From Chloroflexota bacterium (lineage in GTDB: Bacteria; Chloroflexota; Anaerolineae; Fen-1058): 7,187 nucleotides of DNA. Under the pieces are notes generated by a model. That model worked only from the letters and a program-made list of their open reading frames with translations, ran no database searches and was not told the origin of the DNA. The stretch covers positions 1-7,187 of the forward strand of contig JACRBO010000810.1 of the NCBI GenBank assembly GCA_016219235.1, given 5' to 3'. Below, piece after piece: positions 1 through 6,019 of this stretch. The number at the start of each line of letters is the position of its first letter. Position 1 is the first letter of the stretch. A program made the position numbers and the translations under genes.

Positions 1-75
1 ACCCCCGCTCAAATCTTCTCCAATCCGCAGCAGGAACGCACCAAACTCTTCCTGTCGCAGATTCTGCATCACTGA
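1..75 (+). CDS. C-terminal end of a polar amino-acid ABC transporter ATP-binding protein (partial)
   Basis: Reading frame 1 is open from the window edge to a TGA at 73-75 and gives 24 residues: TPAQIFSNPQQERTKLFLSQ followed by ILHH. The pattern 'P.QIF.NPQ..RTK.FLS.IL' is the characteristic last segment of GlnQ/HisP/ArtP-type ATPases, which energise uptake of polar amino acids on the inner face of the membrane. Walker and signature motifs lie outside the window, so the assignment rests only on this tail. The segment is too short to name the substrate. The next gene begins 135 bp later behind its own predicted promoter, so the two are probably separate transcripts. Confidence 0.62.
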   Translation, partial: TPAQIFSNPQQERTKLFLSQILHH

Positions 76-83
76 CTGTGTCG

Positions 84-131
84 CACATAGTTTGCCGGGT
101 CCCGGTTGAGTGATCTGGTAAGAACTATGTG
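84..131. repeat. Nested inverted repeat after the ABC ATPase gene
   Basis: CACATAGTT at 84-92 is exactly complementary to AACTATGTG at 123-131. Inside the loop, CCGGG (95-99) and CCCGG (101-105) form a second, tighter palindrome. The structure starts 8 bp after the ABC ATPase stop codon and ends 18 bp before the -35 box of the next promoter. It could be a transcription terminator for the upstream gene, but only three Ts follow the right arm, so a factor-independent terminator is not convincing. It could equally be a protein-binding dyad for the downstream promoter. Confidence 0.45.
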
Positions 132-149
132 TTTACCTTGTCCGACCCA

Positions 150-178
150 TTGATTGTGACCTGGCTAGTGACTATAAT
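150..178 (+). promoter_or_regulatory. Predicted sigma-70 type promoter of the M19-like hydrolase gene
   Basis: TTGATT (150-155) and a perfect TATAAT (173-178) are separated by 17 bp, the ideal spacing. Transcription would start near 185, leaving a leader of about 25 nt before the ATG at 211. The ribosome-binding site is AAGGGGG at 200-206, 4 nt from the start codon. Prediction is from consensus and spacing only. Confidence 0.55.
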
Positions 179-210
179 CAAATTATCCGTCCGAATCGCA
201 AGGGGGCATT

Positions 211-2559
211 ATGGGCGACAAAGACTCGTTGGAGGCGTCAACACCGCGGGTGCCGCTGGGGGGTGACTACTGGCAAGTCGAGCCTGGCACAGAATTATGG
301 GGCTTTGCCGATCTCCACGCGCACCTCATGGCGCATCTGACTTTCGGCGGCAATGCCTTCTGGGGGCTGCCCTATGATCCGGATCGCACCGGCGACGCGG
401 CGATGGAAAATGCGCTGGCGTCGTGCGAACCCATCCACGGCGGTCTGATCGACATCAACCCCGAGTTTGGTCATCCAGCCGGCGGGGGCTGGCCGGACTT
501 CATCATCTGGCCGCGCTTCACTACCCTCGTTCATCAGCAGGCCTACGTCGATTGGTTGTATCGCGCGTATCAAGGCGGGCTGCGCCTCATCACTTGCCTG
601 GCCGTCAACAACGAATTGCTGGGCACGCGCACCAATCCCACTTTGCCCACCGACGATCGCAGCGCCATCGAGCGGCAGACCATCGCCATGAAGCGGATGA
701 TCTTCGATCTCGATCAACAGGCGGGCGGACCGGGGCAGGGCTGGCTGCAACTGGCCTTGTCCGCCGACGACGCCCGCGCCATCATCAAGGCGAATAAGTT
801 GGCCGTGGTGCTGGGCGTCGAGGTGGATTCGCTGGGCAACTGGCGGCGGCTGGAAGACCTGCAAGCCGAGTGCGGCGACGATCTCGATCGGGCGCGGCTG
901 CTCATCGGGCAGGAGTTGGACTGGCTGTACGATCTGGGCATCCGCCAGATCACGCCCATCCATCTGACCGATAACGCCTTCGGCGGGACAGCCGTCTACA
1001 TGCGATTGCTCGATATGCTGAACGTGTTTGTGACGGGCCACCACTACGAAGTAGAAAACGCCTGGGAAAGCGGTATCCGCTACCGATTGGATCGCGACGG
1101 CGACGAGGCGTTTGAGAGTATGGAGCGCACGGTGGTCGCCAGCGGCGAGTCGCTGTCGCCGACCAGGCCACGCCAGAGCGGGCAGACCTTGCTGCGGGAG
1201 GTGCCGGCAGTGCGCGATCTGTTTGAGGCGATGAACGAGCCGAACGTGGGCGGCGGGCACGCCAACACGCGCGGCCTCAACGAATACGGCGTCATCCTGT
1301 TGCAGGAAATGATGCGGCGCGGGATCATTATCGACGTCGATCACATGTCGCAGAAGGCCACGGACACGACGTTGGACATGGCCGAACGGCATGCGTACCC
1401 GGTCATTTCCTCGCACTGCTGGTTCCGCGATCTGTCCTTTAGCGCGGACGTGGAATTTGATCATCACGACCCCGAACACTATGGCACCGACGACGTGCAC
1501 AAGGTGGCGCATGAAAACGCCAAGCGGGCCGATCAGGTGGAACGGATCGGTCGGCTGGGGGGCGTCGTCGCGCCGATTCTCAATCAGGGCGATGTGCTGG
1601 ACTTTGGCAACGTCGTGCCGGAGTGGGCGCACAAAGTGCCGCAATCGTGCGCGGGTTCCAGCACGGCGTGGGCGTCGGCCTATTTGTACGCAGTCAAGAA
1701 GATGGGCGGGCGCGGTGTCGCTATGGGCAGCGATGTGAACGGCGCGGCGGGCATGCCGGGGCCGCGCTTCGGCACGTTTGCCGCCTATGGTGCGTGCGGT
1801 GACGATCACCGCGTGCCTTTACGCCGCGCGCAGATCGACGCGCAGGTGAACGGCGTGCGCTATGCCACGCCCATCTGCGATTATCGCTGGCATCGTTTTG
1901 ATGAGTCGGGGCCGAATGCGTATGATAAGGGCGAGCGCGAAGCGTGGCAGGCCATCGCCCAATATGCGGCCGGTTTCCACCCCGATCGCGACGGGTATCC
2001 CAAAGACGATGCGCCGCCCGTCGCGTTGATGACGGTGGACAATGCGCTGCACATGGTCTTCCGGCAGGACAATATCGACAACATCACGCGCGGGTTCTGG
2101 GCGGCAGATAAAGCTGCCGAGGCCGATGAAGCCGAGGCGACGAACACGGAGCCGGATCCCAAACGATCGTCCATCGTGGGCCGCTGGCGCGATGAACAAT
2201 GGGCGGCCTATCTGGTGAAACGCGGACGAGCTTTGCCCGAAGATGAACGCGACCCTGATGCGATTGAATGGCACTCGAAGCTGACGCGCGTCTGGAAGAA
2301 ATGGCAGGATATGCAGGGCGACAATCCGCCGCTCGAGCGCTACACCGCCGGGTCGCGCCGCGACTTCGACATCAACCTGGACGGGGTGGCGCACTTTGGT
2401 TTGCTGCCGGACTTCCTGCAGGACATGCGAAATCAAGGCCTGGCTGTGGAGGACTTCGCGCCGCTGTTCCGTTCCGCCAGCGATTACGTGGAAGCGTGGC
2501 GCAAGTGCGAGGCGCGCTCGAAGGTGCTGATGGAGGCGAATCAGCCAGTCAGCGAATAG
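211..2559 (+). CDS. Large M19 (membrane/renal dipeptidase)-like metal-dependent hydrolase
   Basis: This 782-residue protein carries the ordered motif set of peptidase family M19, zinc enzymes that cleave dipeptides (and in some members other amide substrates). The motifs are a metal site near the N-terminus, D34-L-H36-A-H38; a bridging acid, E204 in LGVEVDS; H251 in ITPIHLTDNAFGG, matching the family 'LTLTHxxxN' strand; H378 in IIIDVDHMS; H402 in PVISSH; and D508 in VAMGSDVNG, matching the 'GGDFDG' aspartate. The C-terminal part (about 710-765, 'HFGLLPDFLQDM...PLFRSASDYVEAW') resembles the closing helices of the family. It is about twice the usual length of roughly 350-420 residues because of long inserts between H38 and E204, between H251 and H378, and after D508. 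The usual HxD is HxH here. No signal peptide is visible, so it is probably cytoplasmic. The start has a purine-rich RBS (200-206). The exact substrate is unknown; a dipeptide or other amide is the best guess. Confidence 0.88.
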   Translation: MGDKDSLEASTPRVPLGGDYWQVEPGTELWGFADLHAHLMAHLTFGGNAFWGLPYDPDRTGDAAMENALASCEPIHGGLIDINPEFGHPAGGGWPDFIIWPRFTTLVHQQAYVDWLYRAYQGGLRLITCLAVNNELLGTRTNPTLPTDDRSAIERQTIAMKRMIFDLDQQAGGPGQGWLQLALSADDARAIIKANKLAVVLGVEVDSLGNWRRLEDLQAECGDDLDRARLLIGQELDWLYDLGIRQITPIHLTDNAFGGTAVYMRLLDMLNVFVTGHHYEVENAWESGIRYRLDRDGDEAFESMERTVVASGESLSPTRPRQSGQTLLREVPAVRDLFEAMNEPNVGGGHANTRGLNEYGVILLQEMMRRGIIIDVDHMSQKATDTTLDMAERHAYPVISSHCWFRDLSFSADVEFDHHDPEHYGTDDVHKVAHENAKRADQVERIGRLGGVVAPILNQGDVLDFGNVVPEWAHKVPQSCAGSSTAWASAYLYAVKKMGGRGVAMGSDVNGAAGMPGPRFGTFAAYGACGDDHRVPLRRAQIDAQVNGVRYATPICDYRWHRFDESGPNAYDKGEREAWQAIAQYAAGFHPDRDGYPKDDAPPVALMTVDNALHMVFRQDNIDNITRGFWAADKAAEADEAEATNTEPDPKRSSIVGRWRDEQWAAYLVKRGRALPEDERDPDAIEWHSKLTRVWKKWQDMQGDNPPLERYTAGSRRDFDINLDGVAHFGLLPDFLQDMRNQGLAVEDFAPLFRSASDYVEAWRKCEARSKVLMEANQPVSE

Positions 2560-2565
2560 CGAATT

Positions 2566-2637
2566 GTAGGGGCGAAGCATTCGCCGTGGGGTTCCAGTCG
2601 TCTAGCCTGGTTTCCCGTGCGAATGCTTCGCCCCTAC
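2566..2637. repeat. Palindromic intergenic element with perfect 19-bp arms (REP/MITE-like)
   Basis: GTAGGGGCGAAGCATTCGC at 2566-2584 is the exact reverse complement of GCGAATGCTTCGCCCCTAC at 2619-2637, with a 34-nt loop. It begins 6 bp after the hydrolase stop codon. From general familiarity, 'GTAGGGGCGAA...TTCGCCCCTAC' palindromes are common dispersed elements in Chloroflexota and cyanobacterial genomes, so this is best read as a mobile or formerly mobile miniature element. When transcribed it would form a long hairpin, which could stabilise or end the hydrolase mRNA. No flanking target duplication is obvious. Confidence 0.8.
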
Positions 2638-2652
2638 GTCATGCGGAGACGT

Positions 2653-2699
2653 ATCCCTGCGAGGGCCGCCCGATGGGTTGTGCTTTCCCTCGCAGGGAT
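2653..2699. repeat. Inverted repeat with 13-bp arms, CCCTGCGA family
   Basis: ATCCCTGCGAGGG (2653-2665) and CCCTCGCAGGGAT (2687-2699) are perfect complements around a 21-nt loop. The arm shares its CCCTGCGA/TCGCAGGG core with the palindromes of the 41-bp array at 5851-6005, so both may belong to one dispersed repeat family in this genome. No coding function is suggested. Confidence 0.75.
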
Positions 2700-2711
2700 T
2701 TGTGTTGTTTG

Positions 2712-2747
2712 AGACCTGTCGGGTGTTGCCCGACACCTGACAGGTCT
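2712..2747. repeat. Compact near-perfect hairpin, GACCTGTC...GACAGGTC
   Basis: AGACCTGTC (2712-2720) pairs with GACAGGTCT (2739-2747). Pairing continues inward through one G-T wobble (2721/2738) and GGTGT/ACACC (2722-2726/2733-2737) to a 6-nt loop, giving a 15-pair stem. It is the third distinct palindrome in the gap after the hydrolase gene. It could act as a terminator because of its strength, but it is followed by TGTGTCG rather than a T run, so a repeat element is the better label. It ends 16 bp before the -35 box of the next promoter. Confidence 0.7.
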
Positions 2748-2763
2748 GTGTCGTTTCGCCGCG

Positions 2764-2792
2764 TTGACGCAGTTTAGGGAGGCGACTATACT
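2764..2792 (+). promoter_or_regulatory. Predicted sigma-70 type promoter for the DUF554 gene
   Basis: TTGACG (2764-2769) and TATACT (2787-2792) are separated by exactly 17 bp; each box matches the consensus at five of six positions. Transcription would start near 2799, giving a leader of about 120 nt before the ATG at 2919. That is long enough to hold the dyad at 2804-2850 inside the RNA. This placement, right after three hairpins, suggests the DUF554 gene is its own transcription unit. Confidence 0.58.
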
Positions 2793-2803
2793 GCGACGGA
2801 CGC

Positions 2804-2850
2804 ACCACCTGTGATACGCCGTATCTGTGATACGCCGTATCTAAGGAGGT
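2804..2850 (+). promoter_or_regulatory. Extended leader dyad ending in a Shine-Dalgarno-like sequence
   Basis: GATACGCCGTATC at 2813-2825 can pair with its own second copy at 2829-2841 (12 pairs, one central C-C mismatch, TGT loop). The stem is extended across a 2x2 internal loop by ACCACCT (2804-2810) opposite AGGAGGT (2844-2850), six pairs with one A-A mismatch. The right end, AAGGAGGT (2843-2850), is a full anti-16S match but lies 68 nt upstream of the DUF554 start, with no well-spaced start codon behind it. The structure could be an operator just downstream of the promoter, a leader RNA switch, or a ribosome standby site. Function is not established. Confidence 0.45.
2811..2842. repeat. 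Two perfect tandem copies of a 16-bp palindrome-bearing repeat
   Basis: GTGATACGCCGTATCT occurs at 2811-2826 and again, without a mismatch, at 2827-2842. Each copy contains the palindrome GATACG-C-CGTATC. Paired dyads at +12 to +44 from a predicted start site are the usual form of tandem repressor operators. The copies could also simply be a recent 16-bp duplication. Confidence 0.75.
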
Positions 2851-2918
2851 ATATCAGCCGCACATCTTGGTGAAAGAACCGACAATGTGGGCTATCAACT
2901 CAGACTGGACCAGGAAAA

Positions 2919-3623
2919 ATGACCGGAACCCTCATTAACGTTGTAGCGATTCTTATTGGCAGTGCTGGAGGTATCTTATTCGGTTCGCGCTTATCGGACA
3001 ATCTCAAGCAGACCGTCATCGCGGGCATGGGCTTGTTTACCACGGCCGTTGGCTTTCAAATGTTCCTCAAGACCGAGAATGCGCTGGTGGTCTTGGGCGC
3101 GTTGATCTTCGGCGCAATTGTGGGCGAGTGGCTGCGGCTGGAAGATCGCATGCAGCAACTGGGTGTCTGGCTGGAGAAAAAATTGTCGGGCCAATCCAGC
3201 GGCGATTCCAGCACTTTTGTGCGCGGCTTCCTGATCGCGTCCATTTTGTACTGCACCGGCCCGATGGGCATTCTCGGCTCGATCAGCGATGGTCTCAAGG
3301 GTGATTATCTGACCCTGTCCATCAAATCCACCATGGATGGCTTCATCTCGATCGCGTTTGCGTCCACGCTGGGGGCGGGCGTGGCCTTCGCGGCTTTGCC
3401 CGTGCTGATCTATCAGGGCAGCATCAGTCTGCTCGCGACGCAACTCAACTCGATCATGAGTCCAAGCATGATGAATGAGATGACGGCCACGGGCGGCGTG
3501 TTGCTGGCGGGCATCGGCTTGAGCAGCATCCTGGAAATCAAGAAGATTCGCGTGGGCAACATGGTGCCTGCCCTGCTCATCGCACCCGCGATCGTGTATG
3601 TGCTGAGTGTGATTGCGCGTTAG
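2919..3623 (+). CDS. DUF554 family integral membrane protein (YdfK/YqgA-like)
   Basis: The 234-residue product matches the DUF554 family in length and signature. The N-terminus 'MTGTLINVVAILIGSAGG' is typical, and the central block (about 110-155) 'CTGPMGILGSISDGLKGD' followed by 'KSTMDGFISIAFASTLGAGVAF' is the family core. About seven hydrophobic segments are visible, near residues 4-22, 31-50, 55-72, 101-121, 142-164, 186-205 and 210-232, so it is a polytopic inner-membrane protein. The polar stretch 73-100 is probably a loop. The family is widely described as a possible transporter, but no substrate is established. The start at 2919 is fixed by the conserved N-terminus and an in-frame stop at 2871; AGGA at 2912-2915 is a rather close RBS. 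The aminotransferase begins 71 bp downstream. Confidence 0.93.
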   Translation: MTGTLINVVAILIGSAGGILFGSRLSDNLKQTVIAGMGLFTTAVGFQMFLKTENALVVLGALIFGAIVGEWLRLEDRMQQLGVWLEKKLSGQSSGDSSTFVRGFLIASILYCTGPMGILGSISDGLKGDYLTLSIKSTMDGFISIAFASTLGAGVAFAALPVLIYQGSISLLATQLNSIMSPSMMNEMTATGGVLLAGIGLSSILEIKKIRVGNMVPALLIAPAIVYVLSVIAR

Positions 3624-3649
3624 TCGACCTTCGTGCGTTTGGCTAAGTG

Positions 3650-3658
3650 TGGTATCCT
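3650..3658 (+). promoter_or_regulatory. Possible extended -10 promoter before the aminotransferase gene
   Basis: TGGTATCCT fits the extended -10 form TGnTATnnT and lies 36 bp upstream of the aminotransferase start. The -35 region 17 bp upstream (TTCGTG) is poor. This is weak evidence, and the gene may instead be read through from the DUF554 gene. Confidence 0.25.
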
Positions 3659-3694
3659 CGGGGCGAAGTCGATCTATCACGCAGGAGTCCGATC

Positions 3695-4861
3695 ATGTCC
3701 TTCACAGATCGTGTCAACCATTTGATGGCCGAAGGCGCGTATCACATGCTGGCGCGCGCGCAAGCGCTGGAAGCGCAAGGCCGCAAGATCATCCATCTGG
3801 AAGTGGGCCAGCCCGATGTGCCCGCGCCCGCGCACGTCATCCGATCGGGTATCGGCGCGATCGAGGCGGGCCACACGCGCTACAGTCAACCGGCGGGCGT
3901 GCCCGCTCTGCGCAAAATCATCGCCGAAGATGCGGGTCAACGACGCGGCCTTGAATTCACGGCATCGCAGGTAATCGTCGGGCCGGGCGCGAAGCCCGCG
4001 CTATTCTTCCCCACGCTCGCGCTCGTTCATCCGGGCGACGAAGTGATTTATCCTGATCCGGGTTTCCCCACCTACGAAGCGATGATCGGTGTGGCGGGCG
4101 GTGTGCCGGTGCCTGTGCCGCTGGATGAAGAGAACGATTTCGCCTTCAACCTCGATCGGTTTGATGCCGCCCTCAGCCCGCGCACACGCCTGATCGTGCT
4201 GAATTCACCCAGTAATCCCACCGGCGGCGTGCTGTCGCGCGAGGTGCTGGAACACATCGCCGAGGCCGCACGTCAACGCGACATCTGGGTGCTGGCCGAT
4301 GAGATCTATGCGCGGCTGGCCTTCGATCCGCCCGTGATCAGCATCGCGTCACTGCCGGGCATGGCCGAACGCACGATCATTTGCGACGGCTTCTCCAAGA
4401 CGTATGCGATGACGGGCTGGCGATTAGGCTTCGGCATCATGCCGGAGGCATTGGCCGAACGCGTCGAATTGCTGCTCACGCACTCGATCGGCTGCACGGC
4501 GACCTTCACGCAATACGCGGGCATCGAGGCCGTGCTTGGGCCGCAGGATCAAGTCGACGCGATGGTGGCGGAATATAAGCGCCGCCGCGATTTCTTCGTC
4601 GCGGGCCTCAACGCGCTGCCGGGCATCAAGTGCCGCTTGCCGCAGGGCGCGTTTTATGCCTTCCCCAACGTTTCCGCTCTGGGACGCACATCCGATTGGC
4701 TGGCCGATTATTTGCTGTCGGAAGCAGGTGTGGCCGCGTTGCCGGGCACAGCCTTCGGTGCGGGCGGCGAGGGTTACTTGCGCTTCTCGTTTGCCAACTC
4801 GATGGAGAATCTGGGGCTGGCGTTAGAGCAGATGGCTGAGGCGCTGGGTAAGTTGGGTTAA
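3695..4861 (+). CDS. Class I PLP-dependent aminotransferase (aspartate/aromatic aminotransferase type)
   Basis: The 388-residue protein is a fold-type I aminotransferase that moves an amino group between an amino acid and a 2-oxo acid in the cytoplasm. Visible landmarks are the N-terminal 'LEVGQPDVPAP' substrate-region loop, 'Y.QPAGVPALR', N174 in NSPSNPTGG, D202 in LADEIYARL (contacts the cofactor pyridine nitrogen), the Schiff-base K235 in DGFSKTYAMTGWRLGF with R243 of the phosphate pocket, and R363 in YLRFSFANS (binds the substrate carboxylate). All expected catalytic residues are present and the length is normal. I chose ATG 3695 because GCAGGAG at 3681-3687 is a well-placed RBS and 'MSFTDRV' looks natural; an upstream in-frame ATG at 3647 would add 16 residues without homology character. 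Amino donor specificity (Asp, aromatic, Ala or others) cannot be read from sequence alone. Confidence 0.94.
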   Translation: MSFTDRVNHLMAEGAYHMLARAQALEAQGRKIIHLEVGQPDVPAPAHVIRSGIGAIEAGHTRYSQPAGVPALRKIIAEDAGQRRGLEFTASQVIVGPGAKPALFFPTLALVHPGDEVIYPDPGFPTYEAMIGVAGGVPVPVPLDEENDFAFNLDRFDAALSPRTRLIVLNSPSNPTGGVLSREVLEHIAEAARQRDIWVLADEIYARLAFDPPVISIASLPGMAERTIICDGFSKTYAMTGWRLGFGIMPEALAERVELLLTHSIGCTATFTQYAGIEAVLGPQDQVDAMVAEYKRRRDFFVAGLNALPGIKCRLPQGAFYAFPNVSALGRTSDWLADYLLSEAGVAALPGTAFGAGGEGYLRFSFANSMENLGLALEQMAEALGKLG

Positions 4862-4863
4862 TC

Positions 4864-4904
4864 GTAGGGGCCATGTCCATCCGATAGCATTGATCCGCAT
4901 GGAC
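4864..4904. repeat. Possible eroded copy of a GTAGGGGC palindromic element
   Basis: GTAGGGGCCATGTCCAT (4864-4880) begins with the same GTAGGGGC as the arm at 2566 and also starts a few bases after a stop codon. ATGGAC at 4899-4904 pairs with its GTCCAT (4875-4880), but the outer part of the right arm no longer matches. It reads as a decayed palindrome of the same general class. The match is short and could be chance. Confidence 0.35.
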
Positions 4905-4927
4905 GTTGGATGAAGCAGAGGGGTATC

Positions 4928-5746
4928 GTGTCTAGATCGATCATCATGCTAATAACGCTCCTGTTGTTCGGCGTGGCTTGCCAGTCAAACCCCAGGCCTG
5001 CATCAATTCTGTCATCGAAACCAACAATGGTTCCAACTTTGACGCCAACACCAAAGCCAGTGCCAGTATGGCAAATTCTTTTTGCCGGTGCCTCTTGTAT
5101 AGATCTTCAAGGCGATTGCACTGCCACATATATGGGTATGCCAACCAATTACTACTCGCTCAACAGCGATGGCAGTGAATTACATCAGATAGATACGGTT
5201 CCAGAACTTGCGGGGCTTGTGAGACCACCAATCCCGCCAGGTGCGCCATTTCCTAATGGGTGGCCACAGCCTTCTCCTGATCGCTCCTCATTAGTTTACT
5301 ATACGAATGATGTACCCAGTGGATTATATCTGGTGGATGTCGCAATCGGGAAGACCAGCCTTCTCTTAAGCGGTAAAGCCATTCCAGGATCGCCAGGTTT
5401 CTTTTATCCTGTCTGCTGGTCGCCGGATGGATCGGCAGTCAGATTCTCTGTGAGATTCCAAGCGGGTCAACAGCGGCGAGATACTTTTTACAGCATTGAT
5501 GCAAACGGCCATAATCTTAAGATGCTATTTGCCCTTACAAGTGTAGGAGAGCCTTCACCGGATTGGGCCATGCATGCCGGAACCTGTTCGCCTAATAGTC
5601 AAGAGGTGGCTTTTAGCATGGAGCCGGACCCGAAAGGCGGATTATATGTGCTGAATCTCGACAATGGGCAATGGCGCCAAATTCTGACGGGCTACAGTGT
5701 TTACCGACTAATCACGAAAGACTTCATTGCCAATTCGAAACCATAA
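4928..5746 (+). CDS. Short lipoprotein with TolB/PD40-like beta-propeller motifs
   Basis: Numbering from GTG 4928, the product is 272 residues. A hydrophobic segment (about 5-17) leads to 'GVAC' with C18, a plausible though non-ideal lipobox. It is followed by a Thr/Pro linker (PTLTPTPKP, about 36-44) typical of surface-tethered proteins. The rest has propeller-like strand motifs: 'NSDGSELHQI', 'PSPDRSSLVYY', 'WSPDGSAVRFS', 'DANGHNLKML', 'SPNSQEVAFSM' and 'GLYVLNLDNGQWRQIL'. These PDGS-type blades occur in TolB/WD40-like domains that bind partners or ligands outside the membrane. Only about three blades are present, fewer than a closed propeller needs, so the protein may be truncated or may pair with another. 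I prefer GTG 4928 because GAGGGG (4918-4923) is a good RBS; ATG 4910 adds six residues but has no clear RBS. Base composition is visibly more AT-rich than the neighbours, suggesting recent acquisition. Its function is not recognised. Confidence 0.72.
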   Translation: MSRSIIMLITLLLFGVACQSNPRPASILSSKPTMVPTLTPTPKPVPVWQILFAGASCIDLQGDCTATYMGMPTNYYSLNSDGSELHQIDTVPELAGLVRPPIPPGAPFPNGWPQPSPDRSSLVYYTNDVPSGLYLVDVAIGKTSLLLSGKAIPGSPGFFYPVCWSPDGSAVRFSVRFQAGQQRRDTFYSIDANGHNLKMLFALTSVGEPSPDWAMHAGTCSPNSQEVAFSMEPDPKGGLYVLNLDNGQWRQILTGYSVYRLITKDFIANSKP

Positions 5747-5822
5747 AGACTTGCCGTGTTCGTCGCCGCAATTCATCCGACAGCGCGTCTGCTTGATGCC
5801 GAAAATTGCTCCGCGACGCGGC

Positions 5823-5842
5823 TCCACTTGACAATAAGTGGA
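5823..5842. repeat. Small perfect hairpin downstream of the lipoprotein gene
   Basis: TCCACTT (5823-5829) and AAGTGGA (5836-5842) form a 7-bp stem with a 6-nt loop, 76 bp after the lipoprotein stop. No T run follows, so it is not a convincing terminator. It abuts the 41-bp repeat array and may mark its left edge. Confidence 0.4.
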
Positions 5843-5850
5843 TTGAAAAC

Positions 5851-6005
5851 CGCAGGACACTCTTCCGTGCTCTGAATAGCGTCCTGCGACTTCGCAGGGC
5901 GGCCTTTCGAGCGCCGAGCGTTCCCTGCGACCTCGCAGGGCAGTCTGCCGAGCGCCGAGCGTCCCCTGCGACTTCGCAGGATGCCTCCTCGGATACCCTG
6001 ACGCA
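5851..6005. repeat. 41-bp tandem repeat array with palindromic CCTGCGA-TCGCAGG cores
   Basis: The core CCTGCGACTTCGCAGG occurs at 5883-5898 and 5965-5980, with the variant CCTGCGACCTCGCAGG at 5924-5939, giving an exact 41-bp spacing. Between cores, the spacer 'GAGCGCCGAGCGT' is shared by the first and second full units. A diverged earlier unit is visible from CGCAGG at 5851, one period upstream (42 bp), and the region after 5980 is only loosely similar. Each core folds into a 6-7 bp hairpin, and CGCAGGAC (5851-5858) also pairs with GTCCTGCG (5881-5888). Because 41 is not a multiple of 3, the open frames seen through the array are not preserved between units, so it is noncoding. It is unlike CRISPR: repeats are palindromic and spacers are similar to each other. 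Confidence 0.75.
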
Positions 6006-6019
6006 CAACTCAAAACTCA

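Noticed and set aside
295..1809. A 504-codon open frame on the - strand, opposite the hydrolase gene
   Set aside because: It lies wholly inside a gene with clear M19 motifs. Its translation is rich in His, Arg, Gln and Ala with no recognisable domain, which is what the complement of GC-rich coding DNA gives.
2268..2777. Open frame running from the hydrolase 3' end through the three palindromes
   Set aside because: It has no RBS, overlaps a better gene, and its second half is the translation of palindromic repeats.
2870..2938. Possible 22-codon leader peptide (GTG start, 'MKEPTMWAINSDW...') before the DUF554 gene
   Set aside because: The AAGGAGGT sequence is about 19 nt from this GTG, too far for normal initiation, and the peptide has no attenuation-type codon run. 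A second frame ends in an ATGA overlap with the DUF554 start but also lacks a well-placed start codon.
5851..6005. CRISPR array
   Set aside because: Repeats are only 16 bp and palindromic, the intervening 25-bp stretches resemble each other instead of being unique, and no cas gene is present.
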